Of a stretch of DNA of 64,000 bases, positions 42,055-51,195 are shown piece by piece; position 1 is the first letter of the stretch; each line of letters starts with the position of its first letter. The stretch lies in NCBI RefSeq assembly GCF_002160495.1, contig NZ_NFKR01000005.1, positions 62,001 to 126,000 on the forward strand, in the 5' to 3' direction. The notes under the pieces are model-generated. The model saw nothing but the letters and a program-made list of their open reading frames with translations, was not told the DNA's origin and ran no database searches. The translations under genes and the position numbers were made by a program. The stretch is from Erysipelatoclostridium sp. An173. Its GTDB lineage: Bacteria > Bacillota_I > Bacilli_A > Erysipelotrichales > Coprobacillaceae.

Positions 42055-42477
42055 ATGAGTAAAAATATTTTATTTGTTAATGCTAGTCCTAATAAAAACG
42101 GTAATACTGCTAGAATGGTAAAAAAGTTATTAAAAGATCGACCATATAAACAACTGGATTTAGTTGATTATAAATTATATGCGTTAGGTCAAGATTTTCC
42201 TGATGATCAATTTGCAGAAATTTATCAAGAAATGTGTAAAGCTGATGTACTTGTAATGGGAACACCTGTTTACTGGTATTCAATGGCAGCGCCTTTAAGA
42301 GCATTGTTAGATCGTTTATATTCAATTGTCGATAATAATGATTTAGGCGGTAAGGATTTATATTTTGTAATTCAAGGGGCCGCACCTTCTAAAGAAACTT
42401 TATCATTGTGTAATTATACAATGGAAAGATTTTGTACTTTATATCATATGAATTATAAAGGAATGACATCAAATTAA
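42055..42477 (+). CDS. NAD(P)H-dependent FMN reductase-like protein
   Basis: The 140-residue protein starts MSKNILFVNASPNKNGNTAR, the FMN phosphate loop of the flavodoxin-like NADPH:FMN reductase family (SPNKNGNT). ADVLVMGTPVYWYSMAAPLRALLDRLYS is the second FMN site region, and VIQGAAPSK the third. The protein ends at KGMTSN, somewhat earlier than many relatives, which go on for ~30 residues. An 85-bp palindromic element starts 8 bp after the stop. AGAAGG suits the ATG at 42055 (42049 also possible). Confidence 0.85.
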   Translation: MSKNILFVNASPNKNGNTARMVKKLLKDRPYKQLDLVDYKLYALGQDFPDDQFAEIYQEMCKADVLVMGTPVYWYSMAAPLRALLDRLYSIVDNNDLGGKDLYFVIQGAAPSKETLSLCNYTMERFCTLYHMNYKGMTSN

Positions 42478-42484
42478 TTTTTAA

Positions 42485-42569
42485 TATAATTATTTCAGGT
42501 AAAAATAAAAACATTTACCCCGTATGATAACACACAATATATTTATTTAAATTACCTGATATAATTATA
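42485..42569. repeat. 85-bp element with 18-bp inverted ends
   Basis: TATAATTATTTCAGGTAA at 42485-42502 is inverted, with one mismatch, at 42552-42569. The 49-bp interior has a further TTTACC (42514-42519) that could pair with the left GGTAAA. It could be a MITE-like insertion or a large regulatory hairpin. Its copy number elsewhere is unknown. Confidence 0.65.
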
Positions 42570-42597
42570 CAATTTTTTAGTAATAAGAAATGATCGA

Positions 42598-42634
42598 GAT
42601 TATTGATAAAACAATTATCAGTAATCTTTTTTTA
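42598..42634 (+). terminator. Terminator downstream of the palindromic element
   Basis: GATTATTGATAA (42598-42609) pairs with TTATCAGTAATC (42615-42626), with one G-U pair, followed by eight T. Confidence 0.8.
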
Positions 42635-42648
42635 TTTAAAATATATGA

Positions 42649-42757
42649 TATAATATAAATAAGAAAAATAATTCATTGGTAACTGAGGTGTTTATGATGG
42701 TTATATTGGAAGTGGAGTTGAATAAAACTATATTATAATAATGATTTTGTAAAGGTG
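42649..42757 (+). promoter_or_regulatory. Promoter -10 and possible leader ORF
   Basis: TATAAT at 42649-42654 lies upstream of a GAGGTG-preceded mini-ORF of 14 codons at 42694-42738 (starts MMVILEV) and of the gene at 42758. The mini-ORF could be a leader peptide, but support is weak. Confidence 0.35.
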
Positions 42758-43258
42758 ATGAAGGTGAAAACAGTATTTAAATGTCAATATGGAAACGAAC
42801 ATAATAGTATTAATCCATTTGATTTACATGCATTAGCGAATTTTAAGCTTGAAATTTTAGATGATAAAATTGTTTTAAAATCTGCTAATAAGCAAAAATT
42901 AAGACAACGAGAATTTAAATTTGTGGATATTGATAAACTTGTACTATCACTTGCAATTGGTAATTATACACCGGCATATGCAGTTAGTAAGACAATAAAA
43001 TATTTATATGATTTAAATATTTATACTATGAATAATAAATGGACTCTAGAGTTTAGAAGTCAAAGTGAAGTTTTGAGTTGTATAGAAAAGCTAAAAGAAA
43101 AGGATTTAAGAATTGATGATCCAGCAGGTGTTTATAATATTATTTCAACAATGGATCGTTTAGAGGTTGAAAAATATTTTATTAGACATTCTAAGCAATT
43201 AGAAGCAAAATGTAATATTGATAGTATTCGGTCATTTGAAGATTATATTGATGATTAA
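42758..43258 (+). CDS. Hypothetical protein
   Basis: This 166-residue protein (MKVKTVFKCQYGNEHNSINPF) is not recognised. It is soluble and mixed alpha/beta. It has a KFVDIDKLVLSLAIGNYTP segment and a central KYLYDLNIYTMNNKWTLEF strand region. The C-terminal third is helical (LSCIEKLKEKDLRID; RLEVEKYFIRHSKQLEAK). There is no signal peptide or membrane segment. It is a single gene with its own -10 box and a bidirectional terminator after it. Codon use is like the host genes, so recent transfer is not indicated. Confidence 0.7.
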   Translation: MKVKTVFKCQYGNEHNSINPFDLHALANFKLEILDDKIVLKSANKQKLRQREFKFVDIDKLVLSLAIGNYTPAYAVSKTIKYLYDLNIYTMNNKWTLEFRSQSEVLSCIEKLKEKDLRIDDPAGVYNIISTMDRLEVEKYFIRHSKQLEAKCNIDSIRSFEDYIDD

Positions 43259-43290
43259 AAAAGTATGGCTTGAATGGCCATACTTTGTTT
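43257..43290. terminator. Bidirectional terminator before the ROK gene
   Basis: AAAGTATGGC (43260-43269) pairs with GCCATACTTT (43277-43286), with A and T runs on the two sides. It ends both converging genes. Confidence 0.85.
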
Positions 43291-44184
43291 TTATTCTATA
43301 TTAAATGTTTTTTTATAATTTGCTAGAGCACCAATTAAGTTGGAATCATTAAAATAAGCACATGGAACAATTTGAACTCTAGGAATTGGAATTGGCATTT
43401 TTTCATAGATTTCATCTAATGACTTTTGAATATATTCATGTAAAATAGGTTGTTGGCTAATTCCACCACCAATTGCGATTTTTTCGGGATCGACAGCAGC
43501 TTGAATATTAAATAATCCCATAGCTAAAGTACCACAAAATTCTTTTAAAGCAGCCAAAGCTTTTTCATTACCTTGGTTACAGTATTCAAAAGCTTCTGGA
43601 CCTTCAATGCCTTCTTTTCCAACCGCTTGACCAATCATTTTTACAAGTCTTAAAGCGCTTGAATCAGAACCCCATTTACCATCAAAGCCATTTATTTTTG
43701 TCCAATCATCAGATAGATAGCTAAATTCGCCAGCAAATCCATGAGTACCGGTAAATACTTTATCACCAATTGTAATACCACCACCGATACCACTTCCAAT
43801 TATACATACAGCACCAACATCACAGCCTTTTAAACTACCGTATGTTACTTCACAAAGAGCAGCACATTTAGCGTCGTTTTCAATTGTAAATTTTTTAGTA
43901 GTTACTGATTGTAGTTCTTCTAAAATATAAGCATCTTGATTATAAAGTAAAGCACCAGGAACCTGCATCTTTCTAGTTTGTTTATTAATTAAACCAGGTA
44001 ATGACATTGCAATACCATCAACTTGATCTTTGTATTGGTCATATAAGTCTTTAATAGCAGTTTTGAAACTTTCTAAACTATCTTTTGGAGTAGGAACTTT
44101 TCCTTTTTCGAGCATCTTTAATTCATCATTCATCAAGGCATATTTAATAGCACTTCCACCGACATCTAAAACTAAGTATTTCAT
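43291..44184 (-). CDS. ROK-family sugar kinase
   Basis: The 297-residue protein has the phosphate-1 loop LVLDVGGSAIKYALMN, the catalytic ENDAKCAAL segment, GSGIGGGITIG and the GGISQQP adenosine motif. It lacks the CxCGxxGC zinc motif of many ROK proteins; in its place is a shorter DDWTKINGFDGKWG stretch. This matches the BglK/beta-glucoside kinase-like group of Firmicutes. It may phosphorylate beta-glucosides or glucose using ATP. It is a single gene and AGGAGG precedes the ATG. Confidence 0.85.
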   Translation of the reverse strand: MKYLVLDVGGSAIKYALMNDELKMLEKGKVPTPKDSLESFKTAIKDLYDQYKDQVDGIAMSLPGLINKQTRKMQVPGALLYNQDAYILEELQSVTTKKFTIENDAKCAALCEVTYGSLKGCDVGAVCIIGSGIGGGITIGDKVFTGTHGFAGEFSYLSDDWTKINGFDGKWGSDSSALRLVKMIGQAVGKEGIEGPEAFEYCNQGNEKALAALKEFCGTLAMGLFNIQAAVDPEKIAIGGGISQQPILHEYIQKSLDEIYEKMPIPIPRVQIVPCAYFNDSNLIGALANYKKTFNIE

Positions 44185-44390
44185 ATGATCCTCCTATCTT
44201 TTTAAAATCATGATTTATTATTATTATTTTATTAAATTATCAAACGATAGTAAAGAATTTATTAAATATGTTACTTCAATAACTATTCGTTATTAAAGAA
44301 TCTAAAAATAATATATTCCTATATTTTAAGTTACACTTTTTTGTATTTGGTGTTATAATAACTTCGGTAAAAAAAGGAAGCGATATAAAA

Positions 44391-45083
44391 ATGGATAAAA
44401 AAGATAAGTTTGAAGTAAAGACTCATTTTTTGATGGCTATTTGTGGTGGCTTTTTAGGTGGCTATGCGATTTTTAGTCGAATGGCTGTTTTTGGTTCGGC
44501 TCAAACAGCAAATTTGATTGAATTGGTACATAGTATTTTAGGAAACGATATTTTAGAAATGTGCTTACGATTAGGGGCTTTGTTGATTTATGTAGGAGCA
44601 ATTATTATTGCGGTGTATTTAGAAAAACGGTCAAAAATAAATCTTAAATATTTATGCATTGCTTTAGAACTGCTAGCGGTTTTGATTGTTGGTATGATAC
44701 CAGCGACAGTTGACCCGTTACTTTCTTTATATCCCATCTTTTTTGTAACAGCATTTCAGTGGTGTGTATTTAAAGGAGCGTTAGGTTATGTTAGTTCAAC
44801 TATTTTTTCAACAAATAATGTTAAACAAACGGTAGTTTCTTTGATGGAATATTTATTATTAGATGATTTGGAGGAAAAACAAGAAAAATTAAAAAAAGCA
44901 CAATTCTTTGGTGGCACATTATTAAGTTTCCATATTGGTGTTGCACTTTCTTGCTTTGCATGTAGAATATACTCTATTCATGGTATTTGGTTAGCTATTA
45001 TTATTTTATTAGTAAATTTAAGTTATATTGTTTATGCATATAATTCAAAAGAAGAATATATATTAAAAGAATATAATGTTTAG
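44391..45083 (+). CDS. DUF1275 (YoaK-like) membrane protein
   Basis: The 230-residue protein has about six hydrophobic segments. It opens with LMAICGGFLGGYAIFSRMAVFGSAQTANLIE, close to the family's start with G.GG..D...F.....F...QTGN. Then VFKGALGYVSSTIFSTNNVK and a cytosolic DDLEEKQEKLKKAQ loop follow. YoaK-like proteins are integral membrane proteins of unknown role. Its T-rich -10 region is TATAAT near 44353. A terminator follows. Confidence 0.82.
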   Translation: MDKKDKFEVKTHFLMAICGGFLGGYAIFSRMAVFGSAQTANLIELVHSILGNDILEMCLRLGALLIYVGAIIIAVYLEKRSKINLKYLCIALELLAVLIVGMIPATVDPLLSLYPIFFVTAFQWCVFKGALGYVSSTIFSTNNVKQTVVSLMEYLLLDDLEEKQEKLKKAQFFGGTLLSFHIGVALSCFACRIYSIHGIWLAIIILLVNLSYIVYAYNSKEEYILKEYNV

Positions 45084-45088
45084 ATAAA

Positions 45089-45132
45089 ATATTGTGATTA
45101 ATTTAAAATAAAATAATCACAATATTTTTTTT
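45089..45132 (+). terminator. Terminator after the DUF1275 gene
   Basis: ATTGTGATTA (45091-45100) pairs exactly with TAATCACAAT (45114-45123), followed by TTTTTTTT. The rest of 45133-45285 is AT-rich with no gene; a weak AAAACA/TGTTTT hairpin is near 45235-45262. Confidence 0.85.
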
Positions 45133-45285
45133 AATAAAAAAATCAGTAATAATTATCGGTTGAGATTAGTAAATTTTACTATATTTTATATGATAAAAAA
45201 TTAATAATTAACAAAAAAATATTTATTAAAATTAAAAAAACATTCATTAAAAGGTGTTTTTTTTAATAAAAAGAAAAATATTGAT

Positions 45286-45323
45286 TGTAAACGGTTGCAA
45301 TTTTTTACTAAAAAGAATATAAT
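45286..45323 (+). promoter_or_regulatory. GH16/GH29 operon promoter with cre-like site
   Basis: TTGCAA (45295-45300) and TATAAT (45318-45323) have a 17-bp spacer. TGTAAACGGTTGCA (45286-45299), a close match to the CcpA cre consensus with one deviation, overlaps the -35 box. Around and after the -10 box, TTACTAAA, TTTAGTAA and TTTAGTAA form an inverted and a direct repeat (45306-45346). Catabolite repression plus a specific regulator is likely. Confidence 0.7.
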
Positions 45324-45385
45324 CTCTTTAGTAAAAAGTTTAGTAAATAATTCCAGATATTTACTTTACGAGAAAGGAGAAAAAA

Positions 45386-47626
45386 ATGAAGAAAACAAAA
45401 AAGGTTCTTATCGCCAGTGCACTAGTTCTAAGTACGTTTGCGGCAGCAAAACAAACCTGGCAAGTTAATGCGGCACCGACTGATTTAGTTGTTAATGGTA
45501 ATTTTGAAGAACTACAAACAAGCAGTATTTTAACGTACTCAGGTAATCCATCTGATATGGAATACAGCAACTGGTATTCTGAAGGAGGTGGAGTTGTAAG
45601 CTACGTTGGAAATAACGAAAGTGAACGTTCAGGAATGCTTCCAGCTAATAAACAAAACGTTTGGCTGGCACAAGTAGTTAAAGTTAAAAAGAATACAGAT
45701 TACGTATTTTCAGCTTATGTAAGAACATCTTTAGCTGGAGGAAGTGGTATCTTACAAGTATTAGATGCTAATACTAATAAGATTGAAGGAATTGACGAAG
45801 TATGGACGGGCGGAACTGAATGGAAACATGGGACAGTTTCATTTAATTCAGGTAATCATGAAGAAATTGTAATTAGGGTTCTTAAATGGACTGATGAAAA
45901 AGATACAGTTAGTGATATTTATAAATCTGAAGTTTATGTAGATGATGCTAAGTTATTTACTAAAGCTGATTATGAAGAATATCAAGCAAAACAAGAAACG
46001 AAAACAAAATTGACAAACTATATTAAAAATAGTGATTTGATCAATGTTCAATCATCTGATATTTTGAAAAATAATGGTGATACATATAGTTATGAATCAG
46101 GGAAATTCTATTATAACGGAGATGTACCAGCAGTAATAGGTGAAGGGTATGGTGAAAATGCCTATGGTTTGGTACTTCCGGAAAATGTAGAATATAATTC
46201 TTTGAAAGCTCTAATCGATGGATTAAAGCAAAATACTGATTATGTATTTAAAGTCTATTTGAAACATGGTTCAGACAATACCGGAACTGTTACAAGTATT
46301 AATGCATTAGATGGTACTAGCTTATTTAAAGCTGATGACAATATTGGGTATTCTGGAGGGGTAACTTGGAAAGAATACACATATCCATTTAATTCAGGAT
46401 CATTTGAAAAAGCTTATGTTGATATTTATAAATATTATGGAAATAGTACTGCTAGTATAAGTGATATGCGTGTTTATGAAAAAGCAGAATATGATAAATA
46501 TTTAGAAGAAATCAAAGAAGAAGAACAAGAAGCACAAGATAAACTTTATACTGAAGTATGGCGTGATGAATTCGATACATTAGATATGAACAGCTGGTCT
46601 TATCAGTTAGGACATAAACGTGGAATTGAACCACAAGAGTATGTTGACAGTTCTGAAAATGTATTTGTTGAAGATGGTAAATTAATTTTACGGGCAACAA
46701 AAAAACATGAATATACTATTCATTATAATGCTGATGGTAGCGATATCGTAAAAAAATACGATTCTGGAAGTATTGCTACTTTTGGTAAAAGAGAATTTTT
46801 ATATGGGAAAATTGAAATGAGAGCAAAATTACCTAAAGGAGCTGGAGCGTTCCCTGCATTCTGGACGTTAGGTAATGACTTTACATTAGATGGTTTAGTT
46901 GCTAGTGATCAAGGTGTTGGATGGCCAATGTGTGGTGAAATTGACATCATGGAATTAATTGGTGAAAACCCTGATATGCCAGGTACTAGTGACAGAACAG
47001 TTCATGGTACGATTCATAATGGTTTAACTGAAGATGGTGATAAAGCTCAAACTAATACATATACATTGCCAAATGACGAAACATTTAATAAAGATTTCCA
47101 TACGTTTAGTATTGTATGGAATCCAGATACAATTCAATGGTATGTTGATGATAACCTTTATTCAACAGTATATATTACTGATTTAGATTACTTCCACAAA
47201 CCACATTATCTATTACTTAACTTAGCAGCTGGTGGAGCATGGCCTGGTTTCCCTAATGAGGATACTGACTTCCCAATGGATTTTGTTATTGATTATGTAA
47301 GTTATAGTCAAACTAAAGAACAAAAAGCAGCAGCTGATAAATATTATGAAACTTGTCCAACTATTAATGGTGTTAAAGATATTACAATTAGTAATGAAGA
47401 TGAATTACAAAATTTATTAGCTAATGTATCAGCTAAAGATTACAATGGTCAAGATTTAGAAGTAAGCTGTTCTGTAAATGATGGTTATAAACTAATGTGG
47501 AATGGTAAAACAAGAACAAGTGAAATAGATTTCTCCAAAGAAGGTACTTATGAAATTGTTTATTCAACAGTAGGTGAATCAAATATCTATACAAGAGAAG
47601 TCGCAACACTGCATGTTGTTAAATAA
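45386..47626 (+). CDS. Secreted GH16 endo-glucanase with carbohydrate-binding domains
   Basis: The 746-residue protein has a signal peptide (MKKTKKVLIASALVLSTFAA, cut likely near AAP at 29-31). Two CBM4/9-like sandwiches follow (LVVNGNFEELQTSS, ~31-200; LINVQSSDILKNNGD, ~210-370). The GH16 catalytic domain spans ~385-640 (EVWRDEFDTLDMNSWSYQLG; EIDIME with E518 nucleophile and E523 acid/base; FHTFSIVWNPDTIQWYVDD). A small Ig-like domain ends it. The EIDIME form fits laminarinase/beta-1,3-glucanase. No wall-sorting tail is present, so it should be released. First gene of a two-gene operon. Confidence 0.9.
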   Translation: MKKTKKVLIASALVLSTFAAAKQTWQVNAAPTDLVVNGNFEELQTSSILTYSGNPSDMEYSNWYSEGGGVVSYVGNNESERSGMLPANKQNVWLAQVVKVKKNTDYVFSAYVRTSLAGGSGILQVLDANTNKIEGIDEVWTGGTEWKHGTVSFNSGNHEEIVIRVLKWTDEKDTVSDIYKSEVYVDDAKLFTKADYEEYQAKQETKTKLTNYIKNSDLINVQSSDILKNNGDTYSYESGKFYYNGDVPAVIGEGYGENAYGLVLPENVEYNSLKALIDGLKQNTDYVFKVYLKHGSDNTGTVTSINALDGTSLFKADDNIGYSGGVTWKEYTYPFNSGSFEKAYVDIYKYYGNSTASISDMRVYEKAEYDKYLEEIKEEEQEAQDKLYTEVWRDEFDTLDMNSWSYQLGHKRGIEPQEYVDSSENVFVEDGKLILRATKKHEYTIHYNADGSDIVKKYDSGSIATFGKREFLYGKIEMRAKLPKGAGAFPAFWTLGNDFTLDGLVASDQGVGWPMCGEIDIMELIGENPDMPGTSDRTVHGTIHNGLTEDGDKAQTNTYTLPNDETFNKDFHTFSIVWNPDTIQWYVDDNLYSTVYITDLDYFHKPHYLLLNLAAGGAWPGFPNEDTDFPMDFVIDYVSYSQTKEQKAAADKYYETCPTINGVKDITISNEDELQNLLANVSAKDYNGQDLEVSCSVNDGYKLMWNGKTRTSEIDFSKEGTYEIVYSTVGESNIYTREVATLHVVK

Positions 47627-47646
47627 GGAAAGAGAAGGTTCAAAAT

Positions 47647-50600
47647 ATGAAGAAAAGAAAAGTAATGAAAGGAGTCTTGGCAGCAGCGCTAGCGACAACA
47701 CTGGTAAGTCAATTTGCTTATACAGCAGTTAACGCAAATATGTTAGATGACTCTGATTTAGAAAATAAAAATGTAGTAGAACCTGAAGCATGGGGTGCAG
47801 TACCAAATGAAGCACAACTTCAATATCATGAAGAAGAATTAGCAGCGTTTGTGCACTTTGGAATGAATACTTTTACAGATAAAGAATGGGGTGATGGTCA
47901 AGAAGATCCATTATCATTCAACCCTACAGGTGATATTGCTACATATGCTGATTCATATGTTGAAGCATTAAAAAATGCTGGTTTTAAAAGATTGATTGTA
48001 ACTGCAAAGCATCACGATGGATTCTGTATCTGGCCAAGTGCATATACTGAACATGATATTGAAAATTCTCCATATAAAGATGGTAAAGGTGATGTATTAG
48101 CAGAAATTTCTGCAGCATGTACAAAACATAATATGGATATGGGATTATATTTATCACCATGGGATGTTAATGCTGAAAGTTATGGATATTATGATGAAAA
48201 TGGTAATTCTTTATTAGATGAAAGTGGTAATCCAATCAATGGCATGACAATGGATGAAGTTAAAGAGAAAGATGCTTTAGATTATAATGATTACTATGTT
48301 AACCAAATTACAGAAATCGTAACTAATCCAATTTATGGAAATAATGGTCGATTTGTAGAATGGTGGATGGACGGTGCCAAAGGTGAAGGTGGCGACGCTC
48401 AAGAATACGATATGGATCGTATCTTATCTACAATCAAAGAAAATGAACCTGGTGTTTTAATCTTTGGTGGTGGAACTGATGGTGGTATTCACTGGATTGG
48501 AAATGAAAAGGGTCAAGCAAGTGAAGAAACTTGGGCTAAAGTAGATTCTGAAAAAGGTGATGGATATAGTGAAGCTGATGGATTTACTTATGGTATTCCT
48601 GATGGTGATCATTGGTCTGTACCTGAAAGTGATGTTAGTATTACTGCCGGGTGGTTCTATCATGATGGTGATAATCCAAAATCAATGAGCCAACTTTCAA
48701 AAATTTATTTTGATACAATCGGTAATGGATCACCATTATTATTAAACTTCCCTCCAAATAAAACTGGAGATTTAGATGGAACTATTTATTCTAGATTAAA
48801 TGAATTTAAAAATGCAATTGCTGAAACATTTGATACTAATTTAGTAACTGGTGCAAGTGCTAGTGCTAGCAGTGTTTATGAAAATGCATTGCAATATTCA
48901 CCAACTAAAGTTATTGATGGTGATGATGAAACTTACTGGACAACAGAAAAAGGTACTAATACAGGTGTAATTGAAATTCAATTTGATGAAGCAAAACAAT
49001 TTGATGTGGTATCAATCGAAGAATATATTACTAAGGGTCAAAGAATTAGTGAATTTAACGTTGAATACCAAAGAGAAAACGGTGAATGGGCTGTCTTTGG
49101 CGATGGAAAAACAATTGGTGCTAAAAAATTATTAAGAAGCGATCCTGTAACAGCAACGGCAATTAGAATTAATATTACTGGTTCGCAAGCAGAACCAATG
49201 ATTAGTGAAGTCGGTGTTTATGAGGCGGCAGATGATTTTAAAGCAACTCAACCATTACCAGCAGCTTATACTAAATTCGTTCCTGGTGATGAAGGATTAT
49301 CTTTAAATAAAGGATCATGGGATAATGATGGTAAAGGTAATACTGGATGGCATGAACAAGCAGATGGAAGTTATACAACAACTGATGGATGGGCAAATAT
49401 TAAATATACTTTTGAAGGAACATACTTTGCGCTGGTAGGAACAAAAGGTCCTAACTATGGAGCATTTGATATTTATATTGATGGAAAGTATACAAGTTCA
49501 GCAAGTTGTTCAGCTGCTAGTGAAACACCTAATCAAATTTTATATGAATCACCAACTTTATCAAATGGTGAACATTCAATTCAGTTAACAACAGGAACTA
49601 ATCGTGGAAAAGTTAACTTTGCTTATGGATATTACTTAGGTGTAAATGAAAACGGTTTATTTGAAATTGAAGCAGATTCTTATCAGGTAAATGAAGGAGA
49701 TGCTGTTAAAGTTAAAATCAAACGTAATGGTGGTTCTACAGGTGAAGTAACTGTTAATGTAACTACACCTCCAGGAACTGCGGTTCAAGGACAATATTAC
49801 GAAAATATTACTAATGAAACCATTACTTTTAAAGATGGTGAAAAAACTAAATATATTACTGTTCAGACAATCGATAATTTATCAGTTACTGGAAATAAAG
49901 ACTTCTATGTAGAAATCTTTACGCCAACTGGTGGTGCTGAATTAGGTATGAAGAGTACAGCTCGTGTAGTAATTATTGAAGATGATGTTCGTATTGCAGA
50001 TGCAGTTGAACAGACTTCAAATATCAGTGAGTCATGGTATAAAGCTGAAAATTGGGCTGAATTTGATGCGGCTTACTTGAATGCAAAAGCAGCGGTGGAT
50101 AATCCTGATTTAAGTGATGATGATAAGATGAGACTTTCTAATGCATTATTAGAAGCATATGGAAATTTACAAACAATTTCTCAATATACTGTAAGAAATG
50201 CAATGATCATGCCTGATGAATTTGATGAAGAAAAATTATTAGAAGCTGAATTAGGGGTACTTGATTCATCACATGACAATATTGTTAAAGATGAATATTT
50301 AAAAATGGTTAATGGAAATGATTACAGTAATGGAAGAATGATTGACAAAATCAAAGAAGGTAACACAATTACTGTCCCATTAAATACTACTCATGCAGGT
50401 ACTTATAGTTTCGACTTTGATTATAAAGCAACTGCTGATATGACATTATCAATTAGTGGTGAAGGTATTCAAAGTCAAACAGTTGAGTTAAAAGCGGCTG
50501 ATGCACAAATGAGCACTAAATCTATTGATGTTATCGTAGATAATCCGGGAATTACTAATTTAGTGATTACGGCAACTGGTGAAGGTATGGTAGCTCTAGA

Positions 50601-51078
50601 TGGTGCTAAAGTTACATTGAAAAACGTTGATGAAGGTGATGTAACAGCTATTGAAATTGTTTCAAAACCATCAAAAACTGTCTATACTGTTGGTGATGAA
50701 CTTGACTTAACAGGTATGCAAGTTGTTGCAAAATTAAAAGACGGTACTACAATGGATGTAACTAATCGAGTAACAGTAACTGGATTTGATTCTTCTAGTG
50801 AAGGTACTAAAACAGTTACCGTACATTACGGAACTGAATTCTCTGCTACATTTGAAATTATTGTTAAAGGTAAAGTTGATAATGTAACAGATGGAGATGA
50901 TAATAATTCAACTCAAGATCCAAGTGTATCAGAAAAACCAGGTGCTAATAATGGTCAAAATGCTAATGCTACAGATACTGGAGATCAACAAACAATGGCA
51001 ATATTTGCTTTAGGAATTATTATTTCAGGAGCTGTTTACATTGTTGTTAAAAGAAAAAAAGAATATGATCATAATTAA
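47647..51078 (+). CDS. Cell-wall GH29 alpha-L-fucosidase, multidomain
   Basis: The 1143-residue protein has a signal peptide (MKKRKVMKGVLAAALATTL). The GH29 domain covers ~45-390 (AFVHFGMNTFTDKEWG; TAKHHDGFCIWPS; VEWWMDGAKG with D242 as likely nucleophile). Then come an F5/8C (CBM32) domain at ~395-525, a second beta-sandwich at ~540-665, a Calx-beta domain (~668-780; VNEGDAVKVKIKRNGGSTGEV), a helical FIVAR-like stretch, another sandwich, and a Big_3 domain (~1005-1085). The end has TDTGDQQ, a membrane segment and KRKKEY, a wall-sorting-type tail. It likely removes fucose from host or plant glycans. Confidence 0.9.
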   Translation: MKKRKVMKGVLAAALATTLVSQFAYTAVNANMLDDSDLENKNVVEPEAWGAVPNEAQLQYHEEELAAFVHFGMNTFTDKEWGDGQEDPLSFNPTGDIATYADSYVEALKNAGFKRLIVTAKHHDGFCIWPSAYTEHDIENSPYKDGKGDVLAEISAACTKHNMDMGLYLSPWDVNAESYGYYDENGNSLLDESGNPINGMTMDEVKEKDALDYNDYYVNQITEIVTNPIYGNNGRFVEWWMDGAKGEGGDAQEYDMDRILSTIKENEPGVLIFGGGTDGGIHWIGNEKGQASEETWAKVDSEKGDGYSEADGFTYGIPDGDHWSVPESDVSITAGWFYHDGDNPKSMSQLSKIYFDTIGNGSPLLLNFPPNKTGDLDGTIYSRLNEFKNAIAETFDTNLVTGASASASSVYENALQYSPTKVIDGDDETYWTTEKGTNTGVIEIQFDEAKQFDVVSIEEYITKGQRISEFNVEYQRENGEWAVFGDGKTIGAKKLLRSDPVTATAIRINITGSQAEPMISEVGVYEAADDFKATQPLPAAYTKFVPGDEGLSLNKGSWDNDGKGNTGWHEQADGSYTTTDGWANIKYTFEGTYFALVGTKGPNYGAFDIYIDGKYTSSASCSAASETPNQILYESPTLSNGEHSIQLTTGTNRGKVNFAYGYYLGVNENGLFEIEADSYQVNEGDAVKVKIKRNGGSTGEVTVNVTTPPGTAVQGQYYENITNETITFKDGEKTKYITVQTIDNLSVTGNKDFYVEIFTPTGGAELGMKSTARVVIIEDDVRIADAVEQTSNISESWYKAENWAEFDAAYLNAKAAVDNPDLSDDDKMRLSNALLEAYGNLQTISQYTVRNAMIMPDEFDEEKLLEAELGVLDSSHDNIVKDEYLKMVNGNDYSNGRMIDKIKEGNTITVPLNTTHAGTYSFDFDYKATADMTLSISGEGIQSQTVELKAADAQMSTKSIDVIVDNPGITNLVITATGEGMVALDGAKVTLKNVDEGDVTAIEIVSKPSKTVYTVGDELDLTGMQVVAKLKDGTTMDVTNRVTVTGFDSSSEGTKTVTVHYGTEFSATFEIIVKGKVDNVTDGDDNNSTQDPSVSEKPGANNGQNANATDTGDQQTMAIFALGIIISGAVYIVVKRKKEYDHN

Positions 51079-51096
51079 TACACAAGATTAATATAC

Positions 51097-51128
51097 AAAA
51101 AGAATGGCCTTATTGGTCATTCTTTTTT
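51097..51128 (+). terminator. Terminator after the GH29 gene
   Basis: AAAAAGAATGGCC (51097-51109) pairs with GGTCATTCTTTTT (51115-51127), allowing one G-U pair, with T run. Confidence 0.85.
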
Positions 51129-51195
51129 TGAAATTTAACTATTTTATAAATGTGTTATAATAAAGATAAAGTATTATCATAGAAAGGGGATCCTT

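Noticed and set aside
42694-42738. 14-codon leader peptide before the hypothetical gene
   Set aside because: It has a fair ribosome-binding site but no regulatory codon pattern and no attenuator hairpin after it, so it is not listed as a gene.
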